DNA of 64,000 nt from Blastomussa wellsi (Eukaryota; Cnidaria; Anthozoa; Scleractinia; Plerogyridae). A model generated the notes under the pieces. It saw only the letters and a list, made by a program, of their open reading frames with translations, had not been told where the DNA came from and did not search any database. The stretch lies in contig OX393570.1 in NCBI GenBank assembly GCA_947652115.1, positions 12,511,950 to 12,575,949 of the forward strand. The letters are read 5' to 3'. Shown piece by piece: positions 9,914-20,660 of the stretch. A program made the translations under genes and the position numbers. The stretch's first letter is position 1. Each line of letters starts with the position of its first letter.

Positions 9914-12303
9914 CTGATTGTGGTATTTAACTAGACAGGAATAGAAATAGAAACCCGTATGAGTCAGGTGATAATTGCGTGTGCCAGACTTAAGACATAA
10001 CAAAATGAGCTGACTGCAGTTCACTCGTAGAATATAGTGCTCAAGTTCAGTTAAGCAAACAAGAAACAACCAAAGTGTAACTCGGGCGATGCCACGTATT
10101 CACAAGCAGAAATAAAATTAATAGTTATGTTCATAGGTGATAATTGTACCCCGACTTAAGACATATGACACAAGGGATTGACTGCAGTTCACTCGTAGGA
10201 TATTGTGCTCAAGTTTAAGCAAAGAATAAACAACCAAAGTGTAACTGGGGCGAATGCTACTATTCACAAGCAGAAATTAAATTAATTGTTATGTTGGATC
10301 GAAAATGAATGCCCTCAGCTCCTGATGCCCTAACTATTTGGTACTGCTACAGAAACAGATGTTAACTCTCCAGCCCCAGTTACGCTAGTACACAATCATT
10401 CTTTCCTTGAGTAACTTAAGAAACAAATCATAAAATTACTATGTGGCTCACCAAAGGGTATGGATTAACTGTTTGTCTCTCGTTCTAATCCTGTTATGGA
10501 GCCTTGCAGTTTCGTTAGCATCTAAAAGAGAAAACAAGACATGATAGTGAGATATTTACCTAACTTATAAGGTAAACCCCGACTGGTCTAATCAAACCAA
10601 ATGGAACGCTCGATTAATTTGGACACAATCAAACTCTCATAACAAATTTGGAACAACCATTGGTTCGATTAGGTTCGATCAAAGTCTCTTACACAACTTC
10701 TCTGGTTCGATTGTGTTTGATTATCTCAATCGTACGATTAAGTTCTATTACCAAACAGTTCAATTTTAGTAACTGGGGGTTAAATTGGGTAAATTGTATC
10801 AACTAATTCTAACCATCAAACGCGTACATTTTACAAGCAAATTGAGAGCATTTATAAAAACGGCCAAATGAAAAAGCAAATTTCATCCTTCAATATACTA
10901 CAAAAGACTAACAAAAGATATACAGAAGACATAATCATGCAAACAGTAACGCAGCTGCACGCTTCTTTTTTGGAGCTTTCAGTAACTTTTCATAGCAAAT
11001 AAATAAAAACTACACACACGCGACTTGTTTACAATTCATTATCATAGTTTAGTAGCTCATAGCCACTTTGATTGGATAAAGTAAAAGCCTGTGGCCAACC
11101 AGGGTAATTTTTGGGGACAACGATGATAAACAGACAATACGAAGCTGTCAGCATATTTCAAAGAAACCTTACCTTCAAAACACTTTCTTGATAATCCATC
11201 TGCTTTTTCAAGGATTCTTCAGTATTTTCTAGCTTAACTCTTAATCTGCTGCATTCGGAATTCTTTTCTGCAAGCTGCTTACGTAGTTCCGAAAAGGTGT
11301 CTTCACTGTCTCTGTCAGTTCCGTTGGCCGGGCAAGGTGGTGTTGAAGGGACTGATAGTTTAGGTTTTTTGGCGTCGCGCTGGTTTGTCCTCCACTCCTT
11401 CTCTCGTTTCTTTTGACTAGCTAAGAACTCCGAATACGGGTCTTCAGCAGGAACAGCTGGAATATTAGCCGTCTGAAACAAACAAGCAAATACAGGATCT
11501 GTTAGATTTGATAAAGGAACTTGACTAACTCAGCAACCAAAACGGACAAAGATATAGTGCATTTTCCAGTTTACCGCAGGTAGACTAGGTTATAAAAGCA
11601 GGATATTTCGGTCTAAAGATCGGGGACGAGTTGTCTGGGGATAACTGTCTGGTGGGCGAGTTGTCCAGATACCAACTTGAGTTAACAATCAACTTAAGCA
11701 CGCGCCGTGCGACAGGCGTAACAACAGTGAAAAACAATTAGAACTCTACTACGTATAATTATCTTACGAAAGAAGTAGTCAAGTGCTATTAACTGCCTTA
11801 CGAATCAAAGCTTTAGCCGCGCAAAAAAATCGGACGTTCGTACACACTTACTTTTTGGTTCCCCTTCTCGACGCTTACGACCTTTACTTCTGGCGCCTCC
11901 GGTGGGTTGATCGAGTCAGGAGCTGTCACAAAAAGATTCTTTTTGCTCGCAGCGAACTCTTCGTCCAGACGCACTAGTTTTGTCTGGTCATCTGCAAGGT
12001 AAAGAGAACAACAATTGATTCATTACAATTGCCCTTGGAATCTTTAGTCGTTGCTTTTACAAAACAAATTCAGGGCATGCAAAATGTCACTATAAGAAAG
12101 AAGTTGTACTAACCTGCAACTCCAATGATTGTTGCTTCCAGTTCCTCTTTTCCGTACTTCACAATAACAACACTTCCTCTCGTCGTGTTGTCGCCTTTAA
12201 CGACTTTCAAAATGTTTTTCGTAGGAACGATACTCGTCGACTTATCCGATTCAAAATAAAATAGGCCATACTTCGACACTTTAAGCAGATTTCTGAGAGA
12301 CAT
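9484..12303 (-). CDS. Spliced BEN-domain protein gene of the 8.2 kb transposon
   Basis: I infer at least five exons on the minus strand: 12303-12114, 11991-11852, 11472-11173, 10521-10452 and 9913-9484. The first three join in phase (donors GTTAGT, GTAAGT and GTAAGG; acceptors TTGCAG and TTTCAG). The start is MSLRNLLKVSKYGLFYFESD. Exon 3 is Lys/Glu-rich and ends in a coiled coil (LRKQLAEKNSECSRLRVKLE). The last exon has an acidic stretch and ends with a BEN-type helix region: ALKLLPYFFSRDELATSNTD, then KKCLDNNKLNYLKVLVF. BEN domains bind DNA and recruit chromatin factors. The link from exon 3 (phase 0) to exon 4 (needs phase 1) is not resolved, so an exon was missed or the gene is damaged. 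The last 49 bp overlap the 3' end of the opposed transposase gene. Confidence 0.6.
9961..10296. repeat. Two-copy tandem duplication, about 165 bp unit
   Basis: The segments 9965-10135 and 10137-10296 are diverged direct copies. Shared blocks include gactgcagttcactcgtag, aaccaaagtgtaact and tattcacaagcagaaat. The duplication lies in the presumed last intron of the BEN-domain gene. Confidence 0.75.
10452..10521 (-). CDS. Candidate BEN-domain gene exon 4
   Basis: Between TTCTCTTTTAG and the donor GTGAGC. In the frame that joins exon 5 it reads ANETARLHNRIRTRDKQLIH, a helical segment. Read instead in phase 0 from exon 3 it meets a stop after 18 codons. This conflict is the weak point of the gene model. 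Confidence 0.4.
11173..11472 (-). CDS. BEN-domain gene exon 3
   Basis: A 300 bp exon between TTGTTTCAG and GTAAGG. It contains a basic cluster (KKREKEWRTNQRDAKKPK), a Ser/Pro-rich spacer and a predicted coiled coil. The basic cluster resembles a nuclear localisation signal. Confidence 0.65.
11852..11991 (-). CDS. BEN-domain gene exon 2
   Basis: The exon follows TTTACCTTGCAG and its first two bases complete an Asp codon. It encodes QTKLVRLDEEFAASKKNLFV, then a Pro/Glu-rich linker (INPPEAPEVKVV), and ends CAAAAA|GTAAGT in phase 0. Confidence 0.65.
12114..12303 (-). CDS. BEN-domain gene exon 1 (start codon)
   Basis: The ATG at 12303 opens a 63-codon exon encoding a compact basic domain (KVVKGDNTTRG, VIVKYGKEELEATIIGV). 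It ends GCAG|GTTAGT in phase 1. No earlier in-frame extension looks coding. Confidence 0.65.
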
Positions 12304-13094
12304 TTTTGGATCTACGACAATGCTCGCGTCTAAAAAAGGCTGAAATGAAGCTGGTATCTGTTTGCTGTCTTGTTGTCAATCATAGCCTTTTTATTGGTTA
12401 GTGTTGTTATAGCAACTGATACTAATAATTTCAGTAACCTATTCAAATAACTTATTCAATGTAAAAATTCTCACCTCCTCGTGCCGCTGGCTTCAGCCGC
12501 GCGCCGCGCACGGCTCGGTAATTAACCTTATTGTTAGAAAAATTCACAAGTATGGCTTTTTGACTCATCAATTTAAAAGAAATAAACAATGCCTTTCAGT
12601 TCAAGACTACAGTGACGTTGCAGACGAGGAGAAAAAAAAATTGTGAGCTCAAGCTGTGGTGAGTTTGCACATCTTAAATTAGCCTCAGCTAAAACGATCA
12701 AAACATCGTTCTGGAAGAACATGTTTGAGTTAACGTTACCGTCTGCGTTCAGGGTATAAAATTTTCGATTTTTTTTCGATTAAAATACACTTTTACTGTG
12801 ATCTTTCATAAAAAAAAAACATCATTCAACAAGAGTGAGTATTCGCAGAGAAATTGGAATATACCGACACGATATTGTGCGAGTGCAGCCAACCGGAGCG
12901 AATTTCGCGGGAAGTGTTGGATGCGAAAAAGCTGTTTTGCTTGATAAAGGCCGTGCGCTTTTAGTTTTTCGGCTATGACGATGGGTCATGCAGACTTAGT
13001 GAAAGCCGGAGAATATGCGACAGGATGATAAACAAGTGAACTGTTTGAAGCACAAGCGTTTGCGTGCAGATAAAACTCGCTGTGGCTATATGGC

Positions 13095-13690
13095 GGGTAA
13101 CCGGTAAACACTAAATTACCGGCAGTCCGGTATTTTTTAAAAAATTGTCAAATCGAAGAATCCTGGCTAATCCAAACCATCGTATGTCGATTAGGAAAAG
13201 TTGAGCGATCCTGAAATGTTTTAGCGCTCAGAGGACGAACCGGGATTTGTGACATACCGGTCAAGGTGTTAAAAACACTAAATAACCGGCAGTCATAAAC
13301 AAATCACGGTTCGTCCTCCGAGCCCACCACAAACCAAGCGCTGGACTTGAGATCTATAAATAATTTCAGGATCGCTTGACTTTCCTAATCAACATACGAT
13401 AGTTTGGATTGGCCGGGAATCTTCAATTTGACAATTTCAAAAAGAAATATCCGACTGCCGGTCAATAAGTCTTTTTAACACATTGACCCGCAGTCGACCT
13501 GAAAAAAATTTTAAGTTTCACAAATCACGGTTCGCCGAGCCCAGCATAAACCAAGCGCTGGATCTATAAATCATTTCAGGATCGCTTGACCTTTCCTAAT
13601 CGACATACGATGGGTTTGGATTAGCCGAGATTCTTCGATTTGACAATTTTTAAATAGAACGGACTGTGTTTTTGACACCTTGACTGGCTA
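13095..13690. repeat. Inverted/direct repeat cluster with ccggtnnnnaccgg-type motifs
   Basis: A block of about 130 bp (aaaattgtcaaatcgaagaa to ttgagcgatcctgaaatg) at 13136-13222 returns inverted at about 13340-13440 and again inverted at about 13540-13650. The copies carry ccggcagtc and ccggtcaaggtgtt motifs at their edges. This looks like a small foldback element that inserted and partly duplicated inside the 8.2 kb transposon. Confidence 0.7.
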
Positions 13691-13734
13691 CCGGCCACAT
13701 AGGCACAGCGGATAAAATTACGCGGAAAATTTCC

Positions 13735-14755
13735 ACTGATCGATTTGCCGATCGGACGAATGCACGGAAAAAAACAAACAGTAAGCACGAAAATTCGAAG
13801 AGTGTATTAAGTAATAAAGAAGCTTTACAAAGGATTTTAGCGATTGTAGCTTGGAACACGGAGTGCAATATTCTTGTGTGTGAAATTCTACCTCACGATT
13901 GACATACTTATATTGGATAACATCTTCGTTTTGACAAGACTTTCGCAACATGCAGCTGGATTCGTAGCCGTTCGAAAAGTTGTATAATCTTTGATTTGTT
14001 TTAAACGGGTAACCGAACTTGTTTATACGACTGAGTGTCTTTCCTGAACTGATGAACAACGGTTGAGAATTGCACAATGACAACCGCACGAAGTCGACAT
14101 TTCAGCAGTAATTAGCAAAATAGTTTTACGGACTCACTTTGTCTGATGTTTCCATTAAGCCACCGAACGTTGTGTTTCGCAAACGTGATGTTGGACGAAT
14201 GCACGTTCGTTAGCGTTATGAAAGATTGCTTCGCGTCATTTTTCTAAAGTCACGAAGGGAAAAACAAACAGTAAGCACGAAAATTCGAAGAGTATACTAA
14301 GTAATAAAAAACTTCAAGAATAACCGCCTTGCAAAAGATTTTAGCTATTGTAGATTCTTGATAGTCTTAATTGGGAAGCCGAGTGTTATAATTCAGAGAA
14401 ATTTTTGTGTGTGAAATTCAACCTCACAATAGCGATTGACATATTTATGTCGGATAACATCTTTGTTTTGACGAGATCCGGACTTGTTTACACGATCGAG
14501 TGTCTTTTCTGAACTGATGAACAACGAGTTAGAATTGCATAATGACAACCGCACGAAGTTGAAATTTCAGCTAAGTAATAAAGAACTTCAAGAATAACCA
14601 CCTTGCAAAGGATTTTAGCGACTGTAGATTCTTGGTAGTCTTGGGAAGCCAAGTGCAATAATTATGCGAAATTCTTGTGTGTGAAATAGCGATTAACATA
14701 CGTATATCGGATAACATCTTTGTTTTGACCAGACTTTGCATTGATATTCGTAGAC
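13735..14755. repeat. About 0.45 kb tandem repeat, roughly 2.3 copies
   Basis: The motifs aacaaacagtaagcacgaaa, ggattttagcgattgtag, gaactgatgaacaac and caatgacaaccgcacgaag recur in the same order from about 13760, 14250 and (partly) 14571. Copies are diverged by point changes and short indels. No coding frame is supported. Confidence 0.75.
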
Positions 14756-14804
14756 GTTAGAGAGGTTGTGTTGTTCGGGTAACCGAACTTGTTTCTACGA
14801 CTGA

Positions 14805-15084
14805 GTTCTGAACGCATAACCCTAGCCGTGCAAGCGGTTGAACTAATAACCGGCTGAAGTTATTATTTTTTTTGAACGGATAACACAAGCCGTGCGAACG
14901 GCAGCAATTTTTTTTGACCGGATAAGACAAGCCGTGCGAACGGCGGCAATTTTTTTTGAACGGATAACACAAGCCGTGCAAACGGATACAAAATTTTATT
15001 GAACGGCTGGTGAACGGCAAGTGCACGGCAAAACGCCGTTTGAGCGGATAGCCGTTAGTGTACGTTTTCGCGTGAGAGGTCACA
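14805..15084. repeat. Right terminal inverted repeat and subterminal cluster
   Basis: Four or more direct units of the pattern GAACGGATAACACAAGCCGT, each about 45-50 bp apart, lead into the inverted copy of the left terminus, ending cgtgagaggtcaca. The CCGTTC/GAACGG core is shared with the left end. Confidence 0.75.
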
Positions 15085-17192
15085 AATTGCCGAAAATGTG
15101 ACGCATATCAGATTACCAGGTGCGAGACTTGAGCCAGATGTTGTTTGTTTTCTGTCTCTTTGAAAACTTAAAATTTACTATCGAAGGTGGACAAAGGTGG
15201 ACACAAACTGAAGCAAACAAACTGGATAAAAAGTGATAAAGGATCATAAAGTATTTTCAAATTTCAAGCAGTGAAATCGTGCCATTAATTAATTTTATTA
15301 CAGTCCATTGCAATTCGCATGACATGTGCAGCTGCAATTTTTCGTAAAATATTTACTCTTTTCCATAACCTTTCTATCCTTTTTTTAATTTGAATTTTTT
15401 CATTTGTTTTTCTCTGTAGCAATTGCAAGAACACTGTCACCTTTCATGTTCAGCTCGTGTTTCCAGACAACGCTGCATAACAATGAAAATGACACAACAA
15501 ATGAAAAATGAATATACTTTAAAAGAAGCGAAAGTTTTAATTAAACCTGTTACTCTTTTCTGAGCTTTGGAACTAATTTTCGCGGTGGAAAAAAATGAAC
15601 AACTTGAGTCTTTCGGTTTGTGAACCCTAAGTCGTTCCCCCGCGAATCTACTTTCTTTTAAGTTAACAATACAGCTAGCATTATTGTAGACTTGCACCAA
15701 TTCTACCTCTTTGGTGAGCGTAGCGAGTAAAGCGTTGCGAAGCGACGACTGTGAGTGAGGACGTCGTGAGAGGACGACCTTCATACGTGACATACCTAAA
15801 CCGTGCATCAAAGGACTTTGTGAAAGTCTAGGTGCATTCTGATAGTAAACAACAACACAGAAACTTTATTCCCTCAATGTGGTCGAATGTGACCGGTCAA
15901 CATGACCGGCAATGCGAAAATTTGATCAGACAAAACCCCAATCAGGTCGGCACATTGTCAGTTGATCGGCCGTTATTTTCAGCCCTGGGCAGTTTAGTTC
16001 ATGGACAAGGGGCCATAAAGCTGGGACTTATGGAGAGTAAGTCTCAATAGAAAGCTCTTTACGAAATGCATCACAAACTGTCCTCGTTAATTACAGTTCA
16101 CAAGAACGCACAATTCACAAGTGAAGAAATATTAAAAAGGAAATTATTATAAGTACTTAGTGAACAATTTGCATGAGTGATAATTTTTAAGTGATAATTT
16201 TTAAGATATCATGCTGTATCTGAAATATGTGCCCTGCCGATGAACATTATTTTTTTTACTAGTATCTGATACGACCACTTCCTTTGTTGGGCCAGATGTA
16301 CAACTTCTTAGGTATCACATTTGAAACAAAAATTAATGTTCCAGCTCTTTGTTTCCAAAGTACTACACATACAGTAACAGTTCTAATAGGCACCAATGGG
16401 CAAATGGATTGATACGAACCAGCCAGACATTCTCACCTATCTAGTTCATTGTCTCATAGCCACATTGATCTTTGTTTTGCTTCCTGGTGTGTTCCCCGTT
16501 TGATGTGGCAGGCACCTACATGTCCTGGTGGTGCTGTATTTGACCCAACTGGAAGTCAAATTTCACATTTTCAAAGGTCTAAAACAAGGGAAGGAAAATC
16601 ACTATCAAAATTTTCTTTCGTTTTCTTATCAGGACTGAATGTAGTTTCCATTCAGCAAATAAGTGTTAGTGTCTGATAGCCCGGAGCTATTGGATTTTGC
16701 CATTGGGCTAGTGGATTTTATCCTTCACTTGCCTGACAGAGAAGTGAAAGTTTTCATGAATTAATTAATTATAAATAATTTATTCATCACACTTCTGAGA
16801 ATTTTTTTGGGCTAGTGGAAATGGCCTCCTGGCCAGTACATCTTGGCTACAGCTTGCCCAAAGGGCAAGTTGGAAAATTGAACTTCCTTGTACCCTGGAC
16901 TAACACCCCTACCAATATTTTATGTAAGGAAATATTCATGGCCAAGGCGTCCCCTGCAACCTTAACTTGGTTGCTTTGATTGCTATTGTTGTCACAACTA
17001 TTGCATTTTAGAAAACAGTCCTAAGAAAATACGCGCACTGATTGGTTAAAAAGTGTGTTTCTATAACTCGATGGAGACACAGAGAACTAGCACAAGCTGT
17101 TGATGTAATGTTGGCGCGAGCAAAGAGAATTTAGATTTTGATAATCAAAGTTAGCAAGTTGTTTTCCTTTTTCTTGTGGAGGTGTTTTCTAA
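15085..17192. other. Non-coding stretch before first visible SMC4 exon
   Basis: Segment 15440-15620 (ctgagctttggaactaa, tgaacaactt) is similar to about 43600-43740, a dispersed repeat. Nothing else is recognised. I looked for the SMC4 exon that should precede exon A and did not find it. Confidence 0.5.
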
Positions 17193-17263
17193 AAGAAATA
17201 GAAAACATGTACTTCATGTTTTTATCGAGTTATAGAAACACCCGCGAAAGTTTGGGAGAACTC

Positions 17264-17294
<31 letters not shown>

Positions 17295-17295
17295 C

Positions 17296-17326
<31 letters not shown>

Positions 17327-17382
17327 CTTCCACTCGTGTTTCTATAACTCAATAGAAACACGGTACATGTTTTCTATTTCTT
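17193..17382. repeat. 190 bp hairpin element upstream of SMC4 exon A
   Basis: Arms of about 80 bp: agaaatagaaaacatgta...gtttgggagaactcg and its inverse cgttctcccaaac...tacatgttttctatttct, around a loop with its own palindrome (actcgcctgcggctcgtgtt). It shares the gtttgggaga(a/t)ntcg core with the hairpin at 60015. Confidence 0.8.
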
Positions 17383-17436
17383 AAATATAATATGTTTTAC
17401 ATGCAGATTGATAGCTTATTGATATTTGATCCATAG

Positions 17437-17534
17437 ATATGAGTGCACTTTAAATGAGGAGAAGGCAACAGAGAAAAGAGACGAAATCAAAAAGGGATTT
17501 GATGAATTAAAGGGGGAACTTGCTTATTTTGCAG
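17437..17534 (+). CDS. SMC4: SMC4 exon A (first coiled-coil arm)
   Basis: This is the first SMC4 exon seen in the window. SMC4 is the ATPase subunit that pairs with SMC2 in condensin and compacts mitotic chromosomes in the nucleus. The exon is preceded by ..gatccatag and followed by gtaaga. Reading from the second base gives YECTLNEEKATEKRDE and continues as a charged heptad-type helix. From its YE to the KH near the start of exon D the product is 79 residues long, exactly the spacing I recall in vertebrate SMC4, with no gap needed. The first base completes a codon begun in an upstream exon that I could not find. The exon ends with one base of a codon (phase 1). Identification rests on exons A to K read together; this exon alone would be weak. 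Confidence 0.85.
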
Positions 17535-18085
17535 GTAAGATACAGATGCAATAAAAAAAGCATAAACAAGCATTTTGGTGCTCTAGTTAACATACAACAA
17601 TAGTTACATAAGAAATCAGTTGTCATGTGGCTCTTAATCCCTTGTAAAGACCCAGACTCATGCAGTCTGTGAGGGTTTCTCCTTCCCGATGAAATATTTC
17701 TTTATTATTTTTAGTCCACCAGAACAGACTACCAAGAGTCTAAAAACAAATTTAATGATTGGTAAATCATGTTCAATTAATCTTGTACACACACCAAAAT
17801 ACTGGTTCTGGCACAGCAAGTTTGCAGTTGTTTTAACTTATCGCTGGAAGCCGAGTTTACACTTATAGGAGTGTATTTTTTGTTCGGCAACCATTTTATT
17901 TGTTGCCCTTCATTCCACCAAAACATCTGTAGAAGCACTACAAATACACTTTGTTCTACAGCCCGTTTTTGGAAGGGGACTCTCTCTTCTTCGGCTGCCA
18001 TTTCCCACCCAGCACGCAGTTGCCAAAGTACACCCAATTAGAAAAAGGTTGCTGAAGGTATACACAAATGTCTTAGCAACATCTC

Positions 18086-19952
18086 GTGGATTTCGGCAAC
18101 GAAACAGTGGTTCTCCAACCTTCCAATATTGCAGCTTTTTTTTTCCCCGGGGCCACAGCGCGAGCAGCAGAAGTTGCAGCAACGAACATCGACGACGCAG
18201 ATATGTTAGGTTTTGCAGCAACGAACATCGATGACGCGGCAATGGAAGTTTTTTCAGCAACGAACATCGCCGAGGCAGCAATGGAAGTGTTTGCAGCAAC
18301 GAACATCAACGACGCGTCACCGGAAGTGTTTGCAGCAACGGGCGTCGACGACGCGGCACTGGAAGAGTTTGCAGAAGCAACGAATATCGACGACGCGGCA
18401 CAGGAGGAGTTTGCGGCAGCATTCGCAGAGCTAAAAGCAGAAAGGGGGCGTGGGAAGGGGCGACGAAACAAACCTTCGAAAGCATGGGCCTGCAGAGCAA
18501 AAAAGCTGTTGCGGCCCACCTTCTTCTGGAAAACGCGTACAAAAGCAACCTGGTGTCCGACATCGCCAAGGTCGACTACCTGGCAGGGAACCTCGGTCGA
18601 ACGAATCTGCGCCATTTGGCTGGCCTTCCCCTGTTCGTGGATCATATCTACATGTTTGGCTATCTCTGTCGAGAGGAGTGTGTTTTTCGGAAAGGAAGCC
18701 TGTTGTGCACAAGCGGGAAAGAGGGGTCGGCAAAACTTGTTGTGGCAAGAATTGCAAATGCCATGGAAACAGCCCTGGGAAAACAGGGCATACCAACAGC
18801 CATCGTGCACACGGTAGCATTCGGAAAAGCGGGGAGCAGCACAGTCCGTGCAACCATCACGAGAATCGAGGAAGACACCTTCTACAGGGCAAAAAGAAGC
18901 TGGCAAGCGATCCATCCAGGGAAAGAGATCGCCGGGTACTTTGTGGTTAAAATTCAACGTTTCCGAAGTCCCTCTGGAGGAGCTGCACAAGGCGCTGCCG
19001 GTTTTTGAAAGATGCCTGGTTGGGGGCAAGGGGTACGGCATCTACAGCATCGACTACACACAGGACTTCTCCGGAGTTCTAGACCGCAAAGCGCTTGTGG
19101 CCCATCTTGGATACGAAACAGCGGGGGATTTCTGCGCAGCGATCGGCGGGGGATCACCGAGAATCCTGGAAAACAGGGGGACACGTCTGCACCTGGATCG
19201 CCACCACGCCAGAAGGGCGGACAACCAGCACAAAGGTATACAACAAAGTCATGTCGAACTTAGAGGCAGGAGAGATCCGCGAACCCATCGGTGGCCACCT
19301 GGCGGAATACGCCGACTGCCCTAACCAGCGCCTCCGCCAAACATTCTTCCATCCGGACGTGCAAGCCCGTGGATGCACGCAAATCGCAGTCTCTCTGTAC
19401 GGCTTCCCACTTGGCAAGCGTTCGAACGAAAAGGCCACCACCTGCATCGAGAAAGCCTTGGAGCAGGTTTCTGTCGCCGGAGAAGACAAAGAAGACGACA
19501 AAGACGTAGAAGAGCACGGCCTCTTCGTGGTGCAACTGCCCAGCAAGCAATGGCAAAATCGCGCTGCCAACCTGGACCGGTTCCTCCTCCTCGCAGACAC
19601 ACCGCAAGGCCACATCTTCATTGCGTGGGGCGGCCACACAAATACGGGCCGGATCTCGGGTGTCCACGTGTGCCCACCCCAGCGAAAGTGGAAGATCCGG
19701 CCAAGTGGGAAAAAGAGGTACTCATGGCAGCAGGGGACTTCGGCTTCCGGTCTTGCCCGATTTTCCGGGTCGACATCCTGGCCACCGACGACGAAGGGGT
19801 GGAGCTCGGGCTGCTACACGAAAGACGCAAACGCCGGCACCTTCCTTGCCGCAAGCAAAAAGCCTACACAGCTCCACCTGAACGGGGACGACCTCTCGGT
19901 GTTTCTGCCGCTAACAGACAAGATCGTGTGGGAGTGGCGGACCAAAAAATGA
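18086..19952 (+). pseudogene. Frameshifted gene of unknown family in the GC-rich island
   Basis: Protein-like sequence passes between frames at least four times. At 18086-18470 there are 13-residue repeats and a basic tail (GRGKGRRNK). At 18475-18945 a segment has NAYKSNLVSDIAKVDYLAG and VARIANAMETALGKQG. At 18955-19170 comes GGKGYGIYSIDYTQDFSGVL followed by RKALVAHLGYE. At 19180-19620 comes KVYNKVMSNLEAGEIREPIG, then YADCPNQRLRQTFFHPDV and FVVQLPSKQWQN. At 19690-19952 come FRVDILATDDEGVE and KPTQLHLNGDD, ending VWEWRTKK and a stop. The switches suggest one ancestral reading frame of roughly 600 codons. I do not recognise the family; the DYTQDFSG segment and the HP/YADC motifs might belong to a replication or recombination protein, but this is a guess. 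Confidence 0.5.
18173..18420 (+). repeat. 39 bp tandem repeat encoding 13-residue units
   Basis: Six to seven units of gcagcaacgaacatcgacga followed by cgcggcaatggaagtgttt, each 39 bp. In the + frame from 18086 they encode AATNIDDAAMEVF-like units with conserved A, N, I, D and A positions. Most variation keeps the reading frame, consistent with past protein-level constraint. Confidence 0.85.
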
Positions 19953-20039
19953 CAAACCATCGGCATCAACTCTTCGAAATATAAACTACAAGAAGTGCCA
20001 GAAATCGCCCAGTAGTGCCAAATATCCGCGCTTTCGACA

Positions 20040-20660
20040 AGAAACCACAAGAACATTCTCGCGGAGCTTTGGTACGCCCGCACAGCCGAGGAATGGCGAC
20101 GAGCCCACTGGCAAAGAGAAGAAAAGCGGCGCCAAAAAGAGGAGGAAGTGAGAAGGGCATGAGAAGTGGAAATCGAGGCCCTGCGAAATTACACCGAGAT
20201 CCAGAGAAAAATCTAAGCAAAAAGCCGGGAGATTCACACAAAAGTCCTTGAAACAAAAAGTTTCGGAAAACATGGGCAGCTCTCGGTTTTCGAGGGAAAG
20301 AAGACAAATATTGGGTTGTCTTGCAGTCCGGCGAAGAGGCAGCAGTTGCTGTTTGGGTGACAAAGGGTTTGCGAAAAATCCTCCTGGAGTGCGCGGATTT
20401 GCTTCCGCAAGGAGGAAGAAGACCGATACGGTTGGCAGCTTTTCTGGCTAGTGTCTTTTCCTTGTGTCGGCAAACTTGGAGGGTTGGTGTTGCAAATCAA
20501 GCGAAGATGGAGAGCTGACAACGGACGAAGAAAGCCAGACGCAGGGCTTTTTCTGGAAAAGGAGGTCGCTGCGATGGGCGGCCCAGAAGCACTTGAAAAA
20601 AGAAAAAACCCCTGCATTGCCGGCTAGGGGAGGAGAAAACGACACCGGGCCCCAAAAGAT
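20040..20660 (+). pseudogene. Second decayed coding segment in the island
   Basis: One + frame reads NILAELWYARTAEEWRRAHW and then a long Arg/Glu/Lys helix (EEKRRQKEEEVRRA), interrupted by in-frame stops near 20150 and 20215. It continues as EIHTKVLETKSFGKHGQLSV and VFEGKKTNIG. Further on, a frame gives GLFLEKEVAAMGGPEALEKR. The charged helical character looks like a former coiled-coil protein. Function is unknown. Confidence 0.4.

Larger units (their letters stand above)
6901..15084. mobile_element. 8.2 kb TIR DNA transposon carrying transposase-like and BEN-domain genes
   Basis: The two ends are inverted copies. The left end starts TGTGACCTCTCACGCGAAAA and the right end is its reverse complement, and the match continues with few mismatches through about 35 bp. 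Inside both ends lie clusters of short CCGTTC/GAACGG repeats (about 6927-7110 and 14810-15060), as in elements with many subterminal transposase-binding sites. Between them lie a transposase-like gene (+) and a spliced BEN-domain gene (-), plus internal duplications. Similarity stops exactly at 6901 and 15084. I see no clear target-site duplication (left flank ggaaaaaaa, right flank aattgccg). I cannot assign a superfamily from sequence alone. Confidence 0.8.

Noticed and set aside
6901..15084. 8.2 kb element as hAT, piggyBac or mariner
   Set aside because: No 8 bp, TTAA or clear TA duplication is present at its ends and the protein motifs do not fit those superfamilies.
18073..19041. 322-codon minus-strand ORF across the GC-rich island
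   Set aside because: It is antisense to the + segments that show motif-like, balanced protein sequence. Its own product is rich in Cys/Ser/Phe runs that mirror the 39 bp repeat. GC-rich DNA often leaves such shadow frames open.
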